A stretch of DNA of 64,000 nucleotides from Anaeromyxobacter diazotrophicus (GCF_013340205.1 NZ_BJTG01000007.1:265187-329186), one strand, 5' to 3'; shown: positions 18,412 through 27,988, numbered from the stretch's first letter. The notes: generated by a model not told the origin, from the letters alone. Made by a program: numbers and translations.

Positions 18412-20748
18412 ATGTCCATCGGCGACTTCGCGGCGAAGACGGCGGGGCGAGAGCTCGCCACGAGCGCGGACGCCCAGGGTCTGGTGGGGGCGGTCCTCGA
18501 CACGGTCGCGAGCCTGGTGGTCGTCCTCGACCGCGAGGGGCGGATCGTCCGCTTCAACCGTGCGTGCGAGCTCGCCACCGGGTTCACCGCCGCGGAGGTG
18601 GTCGGGAGGTCGGTGTTCGAGCTGCTCGTCCCCGCCGACGAGCTCGGCGACGTGCGGCCGGTCTTCGAGCGGCTCGAGCGCGGGGAGTTCCCGAGCCGCC
18701 ACCAGAACCGCTGGCGGACGAAGGACGGCGGCGCGCGCCTCTTCGACTGGGCGAACACCTGCGTCCTCGACGAGCGCGGCCAAGTGGAGCTCGTCATCGG
18801 CACCGCCACCGACGTGACGGAGCGCGACCGGGCGGAGCGGGCGCTCCGCGACAGCGAGGAGCGGGCGCGCCGCCGCTCGGCGGAGCTGGAGGCGGTGCTC
18901 GACGCGGTCCCGGCGGCCGTCTTCATCACGCGCGACCGGGAGGCGCGCAGCATGGAGGGGAACGGCTTCTGCCTGGAGCTTCTGCGCCTCCCCCCCGGGA
19001 GGAACCTCTCGGCCTCCGCCCCCGGCGGCGAGCGGCCCCGCGGCTTCCGCGCCATGCGCGGCGGGCAGGACCTCCCGCCCGAGCAGCTCCCGGTCCAGAT
19101 CGCCGCCGCGACCGGCAGCGAGGTGCGCCAGTGCGAGTACGACCTCGTGTTCTCGGACGGCGAGGTCCGGCACATGCTCGGGAACGCGACGCCGCTGCGG
19201 GAGCCCGACGGGCGGCTCCGCGGCGCGGTGGGTGCGTTCCTGGACATCACCGAGCTCAAGCGCTCGGAGCAGGCGCTGCGCGGCAGCGAGGCGCGCCTCC
19301 GCGCGCTGGCGGACTCCATGCCCCAGCTCGCGTGGACCGCGCGGCCCGACGGCTACATCGACTGGTACAACCGCCGCTGGTACGCGTACACCGGGACCAC
19401 GCCGGAGCGGATGGAGGGCTGGGGCTGGCAGGAGGTGCACGACCCCGCGTCCCTGCCCGCCGTGCTGCGCCGCTGGCGGGAGTCCGTCGCCACCGGGAGC
19501 CCGTTCGAGATGGAGTTCCCGCTGCGCGGCGCGGACGGGAGGTTCCGGCGCTTCCTGACGCGCGTGTACCCGCTCAGGGACGAGGGCGGCGCGGTCGTGC
19601 AGTGGTTCGGCACCAACACCGACGTGACGGAGCTGGTGGAGGCGCAGGAGGCGCTCCGGGAGGCCGACCGCCGCAAGGACGACTTCCTCGGCATGCTGTC
19701 GCACGAGCTGCGCAACCCGCTCGCGCCCATCCGGAACTCGATCTACATCCTGCGCCACGCCGAGGCGAGCAGCGAGCAGGCGGCGCGCGCCCAGCGCGTC
19801 ATCGAGCGCCAGGCCGAGCACCTGACGCGCCTCGTGGACGACCTGCTCGACGTGACGCGGATCGCGCGCGGCAAGACCGAGCTGCGGCGCTCGCGCTTCG
19901 ACCTGCTCGACGTGGTGCTGCGCGCGGCGGACGACTTCCGGGCCATGCTGGACGAGCGGGGCGTGGCGCTGCGGGTGGAGCTCCCGTCCGCAGGGCTGCC
20001 GGTGGACGCGGACGAGACCCGCCTGACGCAGGTGGTGGGGAACCTCCTGCACAACGCCGCCAAGTTCACGCGCCGCGGCGACCAGGTCACGCTGGCGGTC
20101 CGCGCCGCCGGGGGCGAGGCCGAGATCGCGGTCCGCGACACCGGGGTCGGCATCGACGCGGCGCTCCTGCCGAACGTGTTCCAGCCGTTCGTCCAGGGGG
20201 CGCGCACGCTGGCGCGCACCGAGGGCGGCCTCGGGCTCGGCCTGGCGCTCGTGAAGGGGCTCGTCGACCTGCACGGGGGGTCCGTGCGCGTCGAGAGCGC
20301 CGGGGAGGGCCAGGGCGCGGAGTTCACCGTCCGCCTGCCGCTCGCCGTCCCGGGCGCCGCCCGGCCGGAGCCGCGCGCCGGGGCGGGGCCGGGCGGCGCG
20401 CGGCGTCGGGTGCTGGTGGTGGACGACAACGCCGACGCCGCCGACTCGCTCGCCGAGCTCACCCGGATGCTCGGACACGAGGTGGCGGTCGTCTACGACG
20501 GCCCGAGCGCCGTCGCGCGCGCGCGGGCGGAGCCCTTCGACGTGATCCTGTGCGATCTCGGGCTGCCTGGGATGAGCGGCTACGAGGTGGCGAAGGCGAT
20601 CCGGGCGGGCGGCGCCCCGGGGCTCCGGATGGTGGCGCTGAGCGGCTACGCCCAGCCCGAGGACCGGAGGGCGGCCCTCGACGCCGGCTTCGAGCGCCAC
20701 CTGGCGAAGCCGGCCTGCCCGGACGACATCGCGCGGGTGCTGGGGTAG
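18412..20748 (+). CDS. Hybrid histidine kinase: three PAS domains, kinase, receiver
   Basis: A 778-aa soluble sensor kinase. Three PAS domains occur at about residues 25-150, 155-285 and 290-415; the third contains GYIDWYNRRWYAYTG. The HisKA H-box is FLGMLSHELRNPLAP, the HATPase boxes are LLHNAAKFT, VRDTGVGID and GLGLGLALVKG, and a C-terminal receiver has VVDDNADAA and phospho-Asp in ILCDLGLPGM. No membrane segment is present. I prefer ATG 18412 because TATGAT (18369-18374), a -10-like box, lies upstream of it; an in-frame ATG at 18358 adds 18 residues. Its partner regulator is not adjacent. Confidence 0.92.
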   Translation: MSIGDFAAKTAGRELATSADAQGLVGAVLDTVASLVVVLDREGRIVRFNRACELATGFTAAEVVGRSVFELLVPADELGDVRPVFERLERGEFPSRHQNRWRTKDGGARLFDWANTCVLDERGQVELVIGTATDVTERDRAERALRDSEERARRRSAELEAVLDAVPAAVFITRDREARSMEGNGFCLELLRLPPGRNLSASAPGGERPRGFRAMRGGQDLPPEQLPVQIAAATGSEVRQCEYDLVFSDGEVRHMLGNATPLREPDGRLRGAVGAFLDITELKRSEQALRGSEARLRALADSMPQLAWTARPDGYIDWYNRRWYAYTGTTPERMEGWGWQEVHDPASLPAVLRRWRESVATGSPFEMEFPLRGADGRFRRFLTRVYPLRDEGGAVVQWFGTNTDVTELVEAQEALREADRRKDDFLGMLSHELRNPLAPIRNSIYILRHAEASSEQAARAQRVIERQAEHLTRLVDDLLDVTRIARGKTELRRSRFDLLDVVLRAADDFRAMLDERGVALRVELPSAGLPVDADETRLTQVVGNLLHNAAKFTRRGDQVTLAVRAAGGEAEIAVRDTGVGIDAALLPNVFQPFVQGARTLARTEGGLGLGLALVKGLVDLHGGSVRVESAGEGQGAEFTVRLPLAVPGAARPEPRAGAGPGGARRRVLVVDDNADAADSLAELTRMLGHEVAVVYDGPSAVARARAEPFDVILCDLGLPGMSGYEVAKAIRAGGAPGLRMVALSGYAQPEDRRAALDAGFERHLAKPACPDDIARVLG

Positions 20749-20792
20749 GGCGGGGCGCCCCGGCGACCTCGCGGGAGGAGAGAGCGCACCCC

Positions 20793-22505
20793 TCAGACCC
20801 TTCCGCGCGCCGGCCGCTCGGGAGCGCCAGGCCCGTAGAGCCGCGCCCGGACGGCGTCGCGCTGGTCCGCCAGCGCCGCACCGTCGGCCAGCTCGCCGGC
20901 CGTCATGGCCTCCACGAGCGCCACGCCGATCTCCGCCTCGCCCGCCGCGACGACGTTGGCGCCCGCGCGCTTGAGCCCCGGCGCGTCGCGCAGGTGCGTG
21001 CAGCGCGCGAAGACGCGCAGCTCCGGGTTCAGGGCGCGCGCCTGCCGGATGATCTCCGCCGCATCTTCCACGTCGGCGCTCAGGACGAGGTTGCCTGCCG
21101 TGGCGATCCCCGCCTCCTCGAGCGTCCCCGGCCGCAGCACGTCGCCGTAGAGGGCGTTCACCCCGTCGGCCTTCAGCGCGCGCACGACGTCGAGGTTGAG
21201 CTCGACCACGGTCACCGCCGCGCCGCGGTCCACGAGGAGCCGGTGGACGACCCTGCCCACCGGACCGTAACCGACCAGGATGCTCCGGTTGGGCTCGAGC
21301 GGCCGCCGCTCGCCGGTCGACACCGGCGCCAGCGCCGGAGCGGACGGCGTGAGCCCACGCGCCCACCGGTAGAGGGCGGGGTTGAGGGAGATCGAGACGA
21401 GCGAGGTCGCGACCAGCGCGTTCCAGCCCGCGTCGTCGAGGAGGCCGAGCTGCCGCGCGACCGTGCCGAGGATGAAGCTGAACTCGCCCACCTGCGAGAA
21501 GGCGGCGCCCACCGGTACGGCCGTCGCGAGCGGGACGCCGAGGAGCCGGACGGTGCCGACGGCGATGAGCGGCTTGCCGACGACCACCACCGCGAGCACG
21601 GCCGCGGTCAGGAGAGGGGCCTGCACGAGGCTCCTGGGGTCGAAGAGCATGCCCACCGAGACGAAGAAGAGCACGGCGAACGCGTCGCGCATCGGCACCG
21701 CGTCGCCCGCGGCGCGCGCCGCGAACTCGGAGCGGCCCACCGCGAGCCCCGCGAGGAACGCGCCCAGCGCGATCGACACGCCGAAGAGCTCGGCCGATCC
21801 GACCGCGATGCCGACCGCCAGCACCAGCACGCCCAGGGTGAAGAGCTCCCGGACGTGCGTCTTCGCGATCCGCTCGAGCGCCCAGGGGATCACCCACTTC
21901 CCGAGGACGACGACCACCGCGACCAGCGCGAGGACCTTCAGCCCGGCGAGCGCGAGCGCAGGGCCGGGGTCGTGCTCGGCCCCTCCAGGCCCGAACAGGA
22001 TGGGCAAGAGCAGCAGCAGCGCGACCGTCAGGAGGTCCTCCACGACGGTCCAGCCAATGGCGATGTGGCCGATGGTCGCGTGCAGGTCGTGGCGGTCGGC
22101 CAGCACCAGCGCCATCACCACCGTGCTCGCCACCGAGACCCCCATGCCAAGGATGAGCCCCGACGTCCAGCTCCAGCCCAGCGGCCTCACGAGCACCGCC
22201 AGCAAGAACGTGGACGCCGTGCACTGGACGACGGCCCCGGGGAGGGCCACCCGCCACACCGCGACGAGCTCGCGCAGGTGAAAGCGCAGCCCGACCCCGA
22301 AGAGGAGCAGGATGACGCCGATCTCCGCGAACTGTTCAGCGACGGCGCGGTTCGCCACGAAGCCGGGCGTGAACGGCCCCACGAGCACGCCCGCGAGCAA
22401 GTAGCCGACGATGGGAGAGAGCTTCAGGCGGTGGGCGAGGTAGCCGAGCACCAAGGCCCCTGCCAGCCCGCCGGCGAAGGTCAGGAGGATGCCGCCGTCG
22501 TGCAT
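20793..22505 (-). CDS. Kef-type monovalent cation/proton antiporter with TrkA-N domain
   Basis: A 570-aa CPA2-family transporter, close in architecture to E. coli YbaL/KefB. Twelve or so membrane helices fill residues 5-395, including GYLLAGVLVGPFTPG and the ion-site region ASTVVMALVLAD. A Rossmann domain follows, with ILVGYGPVGRVVHRLL and ALYGDVLRPGTLEEAG, which binds nucleotide or glutathione in relatives and gates the pore. It exchanges K+ or Na+ for protons across the inner membrane. It is convergent with the hybrid kinase and stands alone. Confidence 0.92.
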   Translation of the reverse strand: MHDGGILLTFAGGLAGALVLGYLAHRLKLSPIVGYLLAGVLVGPFTPGFVANRAVAEQFAEIGVILLLFGVGLRFHLRELVAVWRVALPGAVVQCTASTFLLAVLVRPLGWSWTSGLILGMGVSVASTVVMALVLADRHDLHATIGHIAIGWTVVEDLLTVALLLLLPILFGPGGAEHDPGPALALAGLKVLALVAVVVVLGKWVIPWALERIAKTHVRELFTLGVLVLAVGIAVGSAELFGVSIALGAFLAGLAVGRSEFAARAAGDAVPMRDAFAVLFFVSVGMLFDPRSLVQAPLLTAAVLAVVVVGKPLIAVGTVRLLGVPLATAVPVGAAFSQVGEFSFILGTVARQLGLLDDAGWNALVATSLVSISLNPALYRWARGLTPSAPALAPVSTGERRPLEPNRSILVGYGPVGRVVHRLLVDRGAAVTVVELNLDVVRALKADGVNALYGDVLRPGTLEEAGIATAGNLVLSADVEDAAEIIRQARALNPELRVFARCTHLRDAPGLKRAGANVVAAGEAEIGVALVEAMTAGELADGAALADQRDAVRARLYGPGAPERPARGRV

Positions 22506-22645
22506 CGGTCGACCCCCGGTGTGGATGAGCGTCCGCCACCGCCCATGTTACGCGGCCGCGGCCCGCGGGCCACCGCGCGCGCTTGCCCCCCAGGGGCCCG
22601 ACCGGGATACGTGGGGTCTCCCGCCCCGACAGGTGGGCGCATCCG

Positions 22646-23155
22646 CTAACCCCGGCCCCGGCGCGGCGGCGCGAGCCGCGCGGCGAGCGGACGAGGGTCG
22701 GTCACCTTCTCCGAGAAGACGTAGGTCTCGTCGCGCGAGACCAGCTCGTGCAGGGCCCAGCCCGCCGAGGACCGGCGGAGCTGCATGCAGTGGACGACGG
22801 TCCACGTGTCCACCCCGTCGACCGCGTCGCTGGTGCTGATCACCACGGCGACGTCCGCCACGAGGTGGACGGTCCTGGCTCGCTCGGTGAGCCGCGCGGG
22901 CGCCGCGCGCCGTTCGGCGCCGCCCGCACCCGCGCCTGGCGCGGCCACGCCGGGAGGGCGCCACCGGCAGCCGGTGAGGTCGAGCCGCGCCTCGGTGAGG
23001 AGGCTCGAGGGCGTACCTCCGCCGGCGCCGGCCCCGGAGAGCTCCGCGTAGACGGCTCGCACGAAGCGGTCCAGCGCGAGGAGCTCCTGCGTGGCGCTCC
23101 GCTCGAGCTCGATCGGCGTCGGTCGCGAGCGCGGGGCGTCATCGTCCATCGGCAT
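22646..23155 (-). CDS. Hypothetical soluble protein
   Basis: A 169-aa protein with an Ala/Gly/Pro-rich middle (about residues 65-90) between two more structured parts. The N-terminal part reads ELERSATQELLALDRFVRAVYAEL; the C-terminal part reads TVHLVADVAVVISTSDAVDG, then WTVVHCMQLRRSSAGWALHEL, which looks like alternating strands and a helix. No catalytic motif, signal peptide or membrane segment is seen. It lies alone between divergent and convergent neighbours. I do not recognise the family. Confidence 0.65.
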   Translation of the reverse strand: MPMDDDAPRSRPTPIELERSATQELLALDRFVRAVYAELSGAGAGGGTPSSLLTEARLDLTGCRWRPPGVAAPGAGAGGAERRAAPARLTERARTVHLVADVAVVISTSDAVDGVDTWTVVHCMQLRRSSAGWALHELVSRDETYVFSEKVTDPRPLAARLAPPRRGRG

Positions 23156-23643
23156 GGGGGCTGGCTCCTCAGGACGCAGGCCCGTCGGGCGGCGGCGGAG
23201 GGCGCGCGATGCGCTCGCCTGCGACGGACACTCCTCAACGTACCAAGGAAACCGTCGGAGTGGCCACCGCGCGCTCGGGGCCTCGGAGCGGGGCTGGCGC
23301 GGCCGCGGGTCGGATCCGCGGCTGGACTTCGCGCGCCCGCGTTCCTAAGTTGGGATCGTCGCGATGCGTGCTTCGCGGCAAGAGAGATCATGTCGCTGCT
23401 TCCGACCTCCATCTCCCGAATCGCCGGCGCCCGGGCCCTGGCCCGGCGTGCCGTGCCTCGCGTGCTCGGCCGGTGTTGCGACTGCCCCGGTCGCCGCGCC
23501 GCGGCCTGCTGACGGTTCGGCCCGGCGCTCTCCACCCCCAGCGATCTTCTCGATGAACCACGCCGTGGCGAGCGCCGCGCGCGGCCTTCGCTGCCGTGCG
23601 CCACGCCGTGGCGCGCGAAGCGCCTCACCAGGAGACGAGTCCC
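23156..23643. other. Intergenic region with a possible 40-residue peptide gene
   Basis: A 488-base gap upstream of the Rnk-like gene. The only suggestive element is ATG 23390 preceded by AAGAGAG, opening a 40-codon frame to TGA 23512 that starts [20 protein letters not shown] and contains CCDC near its end. It is basic and Ala/Arg-rich; coding is uncertain. No clear promoter or terminator is seen. Confidence 0.3.
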
Positions 23644-24087
23644 ATGTACGCATCCACCGTGAAGAAGCTCCACGACCTCTCGGCCATCCACCTCGGCGAG
23701 GGCGACCTCGAACGCCTGCGGGAGGTGGTCGACCGCCATGCGGCCGGCCGGGACGCGGCCGCCGCCGCGCAGCTCGAGGCCGAGCTCGACCGGGCGGTCA
23801 TCCTGCCCGCCGGCGCCCTGCCGCGCGACCTCGTCGCGATGGGCTCGCGCGTCGTGTTCGAGGACGAGACGGGCAAGCGCCGGGACGTCCAGCTCGTCTA
23901 CCCGTGGGAGGCCGATCCGCCCCGCGGCAGGATCTCCGTCCTCGCCCCGGTGGGTGCGGCGCTGCTCGGCCTCTCGGTGGGGCAGAGCATCGACTGGCCT
24001 CTCCCGGGCGGGAGGAACGCCGCCCTCACCATCGTCGCGGTGGCGCAGGACGGCGGCTCGAACGACATGAATCCACTCGCAGACTGA
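23644..24087 (+). CDS. rnk: Rnk/GreA-like nucleoside diphosphate kinase regulator
   Basis: A 147-aa protein. The N-terminus is a predicted helical hairpin (LERLREVVDRHAAG...AAQLEAELDRA) shorter than in GreA. The C-terminal FKBP-like domain shows VAMGSRVVFEDETGKRRDVQLVYPWEAD and ISVLAPVGAALLGLSVGQSIDWPLPGG, the Rnk signature. Rnk proteins bind RNA polymerase in the secondary channel and influence nucleotide pools. AGGAG lies about nine bases before ATG 23644. A small basic protein gene follows 13 bases later and may be co-transcribed. Confidence 0.88.
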   Translation: MYASTVKKLHDLSAIHLGEGDLERLREVVDRHAAGRDAAAAAQLEAELDRAVILPAGALPRDLVAMGSRVVFEDETGKRRDVQLVYPWEADPPRGRISVLAPVGAALLGLSVGQSIDWPLPGGRNAALTIVAVAQDGGSNDMNPLAD

Positions 24088-24100
24088 ACGGGAGGAGCGA

Positions 24101-24415
24101 ATGGCCACGAAGGCAGAGGAACACCGCTACTGGACCGAGCGGTCCGGCCCGAAGAAGGCGAAGAGCCCGCCGCGCCCGCGCCGCGACGTGGGCGTCGACA
24201 CCGCGAAGCCGGGCGTGAGCGCCACCGACCGCAAGGCGGGGCCGCGGAAGGCTTCGCCGAAGGCGGCGAAGAAGGCGGCCTACGCCCTGGAGCGCAGCGA
24301 AGGGCGGCCTTCGCGCCGCTCCACGCGGCGGGCGGCGAACCGGCAGCGCACCGACTCGCAGATGCGGGTGAAGCAGCGCACGACGGGGATGCGGCCCTCG
24401 CAGGCGGGCGTCTGA
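24101..24415 (+). CDS. Small, highly basic Lys/Arg/Ala-rich protein
   Basis: A 104-aa protein, about one third Lys plus Arg, with GPKKAKSPPRPRR, KASPKAAKKAAYALER and RPSRRSTRRAANRQR. Composition resembles bacterial histone H1-like or plasmid-stabilisation proteins, and nucleic-acid binding is plausible, but there is no diagnostic fold. GGGAGGAG immediately before the start shows it is well translated. Its place after the Rnk-like gene suggests a shared stress or stationary-phase regulon, which is inference. Confidence 0.72.
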   Translation: MATKAEEHRYWTERSGPKKAKSPPRPRRDVGVDTAKPGVSATDRKAGPRKASPKAAKKAAYALERSEGRPSRRSTRRAANRQRTDSQMRVKQRTTGMRPSQAGV

Positions 24416-24490
24416 CGGGGCGGGGTCCGGGCGCCGCCCCAGCTCCCGCGCCGCGGTGCCGCGGCGGGAGCGGGGCGGGGGCGGTGCGGG

Positions 24491-25396
24491 TCAGCCGCGC
24501 GGCTCGGCCGGCGGCAGCGGCGGCGCGCCCGCCTCCTCCTCCGCGAGGTGGCCGAAGGCCGCCCAGTCGAGGCCGCCGTAGCCTCGCGCCAGCGCCGCCA
24601 GCATGCGATCGCGCACCAGGCTCGCCAGCGGCAGCGGCACCTGGTGGCGCTCTCCGGCCTGGAGGAAGAGCCGGTTGTCCTTGGCGCCGAGGGGTAGGGT
24701 GAAGCCGGGCGGCGCGAAGCGCCCCTCGAGCAGGGCGCGACCGTAGGTCCGGTAGGCCGGGGCGGCGAAGAGCGTCTCGGTCAGCACCTCGAGGAAGCGC
24801 GCGCGGTCGACGCCCGCCTTCCCCACCAGGGCGAGCGCCTCGGCCAGCGCCTCGATGGCCGCGGTGAGCATGAAGTTGCCGGCGAGCTTGACCAGCGCCG
24901 CCTGCGCCGGGTCCTCGCCCACCGGGAAGACGCGCTGGCCGACCGCGTCGAGCAGCGGCCGGGCGCGCTCGAGCGCGGCCTTCGGCCCGGCGGCCACCAC
25001 GTTGAGCTTGCCGGCGGCGGCGACGTCGGGGCGCCCGAAGACCGGCGCCGCCAGGAAGTCCTGCCCAGCCGCGGCGTGCTCGCGCGCCAGCCGCGTCACC
25101 GTCTCCGGCGCGAGCGTGCTCAGGGAGACGTGGAGCCCGCCCCGGGGCAACCCGGCGCGGAGCCCGTCCGGCCCCCCCTCGACCGCCTCCACCGCGCGGT
25201 CGTCGGAGAGCATGGTGAGGACGACCCCGGCCCGCGCCGCCTCCGCGGGCGTGGCGGCGACCGCCGCCCCCGCGCCCCGCAGCGCCTCCGCCCGCTCGCG
25301 CGTCCGGTTCCAGGCCACGACCTCGTGTCCGCCGCGGAGCAGGCTCTCCGCCATCCCGCGCCCCATGGAACCCAGCCCGATGAACCCGACGCGCAT
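24491..25396 (-). CDS. Beta-hydroxyacid dehydrogenase (3-hydroxyisobutyrate dehydrogenase family)
   Basis: A 301-aa NAD(P)-dependent oxidoreductase. The N-terminal Rossmann motif is VGFIGLGSMGRGMA (about residues 3-16). FLAAPVFGRPDVAAAGKLNVVAAG is the substrate loop and VKLAGNFMLTAAIEAL carries the catalytic Lys and Asn. LGAKDNRLFLQAGE is the conserved C-terminal motif. In the substrate loop, APVFGRPDVAAAGKL matches the glyoxylate/succinic-semialdehyde reductase and GLYR1-like branch better than classic HIBADH. The start has GGGAGG upstream. Substrate not assigned. Confidence 0.88.
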   Translation of the reverse strand: MRVGFIGLGSMGRGMAESLLRGGHEVVAWNRTRERAEALRGAGAAVAATPAEAARAGVVLTMLSDDRAVEAVEGGPDGLRAGLPRGGLHVSLSTLAPETVTRLAREHAAAGQDFLAAPVFGRPDVAAAGKLNVVAAGPKAALERARPLLDAVGQRVFPVGEDPAQAALVKLAGNFMLTAAIEALAEALALVGKAGVDRARFLEVLTETLFAAPAYRTYGRALLEGRFAPPGFTLPLGAKDNRLFLQAGERHQVPLPLASLVRDRMLAALARGYGGLDWAAFGHLAEEEAGAPPLPPAEPRG

Positions 25397-25517
25397 CGTC
25401 GCCTCCCGTGCCGGGAACCTAGGGCGGCGCGCGCGGCGGGGCACGGTGCGGTGGTGAGGGGAGGCAGCGCGTCCGGGGCGGGCCCCGCCTGCGTCCCGCC
25501 GCGACCGGCGCGCAGGC

Positions 25518-26288
25518 TCAGAGGCCCATGCCCCCGGAGACCTCGATCCGCTGGCCGTTGATCCACGCGCCCTCGGGCGAGAGCAGGAGCGCCACCGCCC
25601 CGCCGATGTCGTCCGGCAGCCCGACGCGGCCGAGCGCGGTCACCGAGGCGACCATCCGGTTCACCTCGGGATCGTCGCGCACCCTCCCGCCGCTGAAGTC
25701 CGTCGCGATGGCGCCGGGCGCGATCACGTTGGCGGTGATCCGGCGCGGGCCGAGCTCCTTCGCCATGTAGCGCGTGAGGACCTCCACGGCGGCCTTCATC
25801 GCGCCGTAGGCGGCGGAGCCGGGAAACGTCATGCGCGTCAGCCCGCTCGAGACGTTGAGGATGCGCCCGCCGTCCGCGATCAGCGGCAGCAGACGCTGCG
25901 TGAGCAGGAAGGGCGCCTTGAAGTGGACGCCGTAGATCGCGTCGAGCTGCGCCGGCGTCGTCTCCGCGAGGCCGGCGTGCAGCGAGGTGCCGGCGTTGTT
26001 CACGAGGAAGTCGAACCGCGGCCGCTCCCAGGTCCGCTCGAGCTGCGCCGACACCTCGTTCGCGAACGCGTCGAACGAGGCGCCGTCGGAGACGTCGAGC
26101 GGGAGCGCCACCGCCTCGCGGCCGAGGGCGCGGATCCGGTCGCGGACCTCGCCCGCCTGGCCGGCCGCGGCGCGATAGGTGAGGATGACGTCGACCCCTC
26201 GCTCCGCGAGGTGCAACGCCATGCTGCGGCCGAGGCCGCGGCTGCCGCCCGTGATGAGCGCGATCGGGGTCTGTCCGGAGGCTGCCAT
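25518..26288 (-). CDS. Short-chain dehydrogenase/reductase
   Basis: A 256-aa classical SDR. The cofactor motif is TGGSRGLGRSMAL, then LDVSDGASF, NNAGTSLHAGL, the active-site Ser in LNVSSGL and YxxxK in AAYGAMKAA. The C-terminal INGQRIEVSGGMGL is typical of FabG-like enzymes. The basic residue after the glycine motif suggests NADP preference. It is divergent from the LysR gene at 26406, and in such pairs the regulator normally controls the reductase. The substrate is unknown. Confidence 0.92.
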   Translation of the reverse strand: MAASGQTPIALITGGSRGLGRSMALHLAERGVDVILTYRAAAGQAGEVRDRIRALGREAVALPLDVSDGASFDAFANEVSAQLERTWERPRFDFLVNNAGTSLHAGLAETTPAQLDAIYGVHFKAPFLLTQRLLPLIADGGRILNVSSGLTRMTFPGSAAYGAMKAAVEVLTRYMAKELGPRRITANVIAPGAIATDFSGGRVRDDPEVNRMVASVTALGRVGLPDDIGGAVALLLSPEGAWINGQRIEVSGGMGL

Positions 26289-26378
26289 CGAGGTTTCTCC
26301 CGTGGGGGTGTCGTTCAGCTCGTGCTGACGATAGGATCCCAGGGACGCGCGGCGGTAGCCCGCCAGGGCTCGACACAC

Positions 26379-26397
26379 CGTTCGCAAAAGGAGAACG
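26379..26397. promoter_or_regulatory. Dyad in the SDR/LysR divergent region
   Basis: CGTTC at 26379-26383 and GAACG at 26393-26397 form an inverted repeat with a nine-base spacer. It overlaps the AGGAGA ribosome site of lysR, so binding there would block lysR expression. LysR proteins usually bind T-N11-A dyads, so this is a candidate autoregulatory site only. Confidence 0.35.
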
Positions 26398-26405
26398 ATG
26401 TCGCG

Positions 26406-27299
26406 ATGACGATCGACGGGCTGCGGATGTTCGTGAAGGTCGCGGAGCTGGGGAGCTTCACGCGGGCGGCCGAGCAGCTCGGCCTCTCCAAGGCCCGCGT
26501 CTCGACCGCGGTCCAGGGGCTGGAGAGCGAGCTGGGGACCCGGCTCCTGCAGCGCTCGACGCGCGCCGTGCGCCTCACGGCGAGCGGGGAGGAGCTCCTC
26601 GCGCGGGCGCGTCAGCTCGTGCTGGACGCGGAGGGCCTCGCCGCGATGTTCCAGACGCCGAGCACGCTGCGGGGTCGGGTGCGCGTGGACATGCCGCAGA
26701 GCCTCGCGCGCTCGCTGCTCATCCCGAGGCTGCCCGAGCTGCTCGACGGCCACCCGCACCTCGAGGTGCAGCTCAGCACGACCGACCGCCGGGTGGACGT
26801 CATCCGCGAGGGCTTCGACCTGGTGCTGCGCGTCGGCAAGCTTGACCCGTCCGGCCTCGTCGCCCGGCGCCTCGGCGAGCTGCAGATGATGAACTGCGCC
26901 AGCCCCGGCTATCTGAAGAGGTACGGCACGCCCCGCTCGCTCGAAGACCTCGACCGGCACCTCCTGGTGCACTACGCGTCGCGGTTCGGCACGGACGCGC
27001 CGGGCTTCGAGTACCGCGACGGCCGGGTCTACCGCGAGCGGCCGATGCGGAGCGTGGTCACCGTCAACAGCACCGACTCGTACCACGCGGCGTGCGTCGC
27101 CGGCCTCGGCATCATCCAGGCGCCGCGGGCGGGGATGCTGGCGGGCCTCGCCGCCGGTGACCTCGTCGAGGTCCTGCCGCAGCACACCTGCGAGCCGCTG
27201 CCGGTCTCGCTCGTCCATCCTCACGGGCGCAACGTCCCGCGCCACGTGCGCGTGGTGATGAGCTGGATCACGGAGGTGCTGAGGGGGCGGTACGGGTGA
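26406..27299 (+). CDS. LysR-family transcriptional regulator
   Basis: A 297-aa regulator. The N-terminal winged HTH is FVKVAELGSFTRAAEQLGLS, then AVQGLESELGTRLLQRSTR. The effector domain (about residues 90-295) contains VDMPQSLARSLLIP, LVLRVGKLDPSGLVARRLG and SYHAACVAGLGIIQAP, typical of the CrgA/DsdC-type branch that often controls a divergent oxidoreductase. It lies 117 bases from the divergent SDR gene. Its stop overlaps the first bases of the degraded integrase frame, so the left island junction sits directly at its 3' end. Confidence 0.93.
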   Translation: MTIDGLRMFVKVAELGSFTRAAEQLGLSKARVSTAVQGLESELGTRLLQRSTRAVRLTASGEELLARARQLVLDAEGLAAMFQTPSTLRGRVRVDMPQSLARSLLIPRLPELLDGHPHLEVQLSTTDRRVDVIREGFDLVLRVGKLDPSGLVARRLGELQMMNCASPGYLKRYGTPRSLEDLDRHLLVHYASRFGTDAPGFEYRDGRVYRERPMRSVVTVNSTDSYHAACVAGLGIIQAPRAGMLAGLAAGDLVEVLPQHTCEPLPVSLVHPHGRNVPRHVRVVMSWITEVLRGRYG

Positions 27300-27988
27300 G
27301 GTCAGGTCGCCGGGGCGCGCGCAGGCGCGGTCGCCGGGACCGGCGGCTCGCTCGGCCGGTGGACGGGCGGTGGCAGTCGCTGTGGAAGGCGACCATGCGG
27401 CTCGGGGGTATCTTCGGCCCCGCCACGCGGGTCCTGCTGCTGACTGGTGACCGCCGCAACGAGGCGGCGTTCCTCCGTTGGGACGAGTTGGACGGTGACT
27501 GGGCCGCGATGCCTGGGTCGCGCATGAAGAACGGCCGCGACTTCCGGGCTCCGCTCTCCGCCGCCGCCAAGGGGCTAGTGGACGCCCAGCCCAAGCTCGG
27601 CGCGTACGTGTTCACCACGAACGGCAAGGCGCCGATCTCGGGGTGGGGCAAGGCCAAGGAACGGATCGACAAGCTCATGTCCGAGGAACTCGGCGAGCCG
27701 GTTACGGGGTGGCGGTTCCACGACTTGCGGCGGACGATGGCCACAGGCATCGCGATGCTCGGCTACCGCCGTGAAGTCATCGACCGGATCCTCGCGCACG
27801 TGCCGCAGAAATCGGACGTGACGAGCTCCGTCTACAACCGCTTCATGTACGACGGCGAGGCGATGGAGGCGGTTCAGCGGTGGGCGGGCTACGTTCTGCG
27901 CCTCGTGTCGGGCCTGCATGTGGTTCCGCAAGTGCCGGCGGCGAACGAGCCGCCTGTCGTCGAGGACTCGGACCAACCCGTCGCGTAG
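27296..27988 (+). pseudogene. Tyrosine recombinase (integrase) remnant, N-terminal half missing
   Basis: Only the catalytic domain of a phage/island integrase remains. From about 27382 the reading is family-like: LLLTGDRRNEAAFLRWDEL supplies the first catalytic Arg, RMKNGRDF the Lys, FHDLRRTMATG the HxxR pair, ILAHVPQ the second His and SSVYNRFMY the nucleophilic Tyr. The core-binding and arm-binding domains (normally about 180-200 residues) are absent, and the first 28 codons are low-complexity Arg/Gly matching no integrase. No credible start or ribosome site exists. It marks the left edge of the accessory island. The catalytic residues are intact but the protein should be inactive. Confidence 0.82.
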
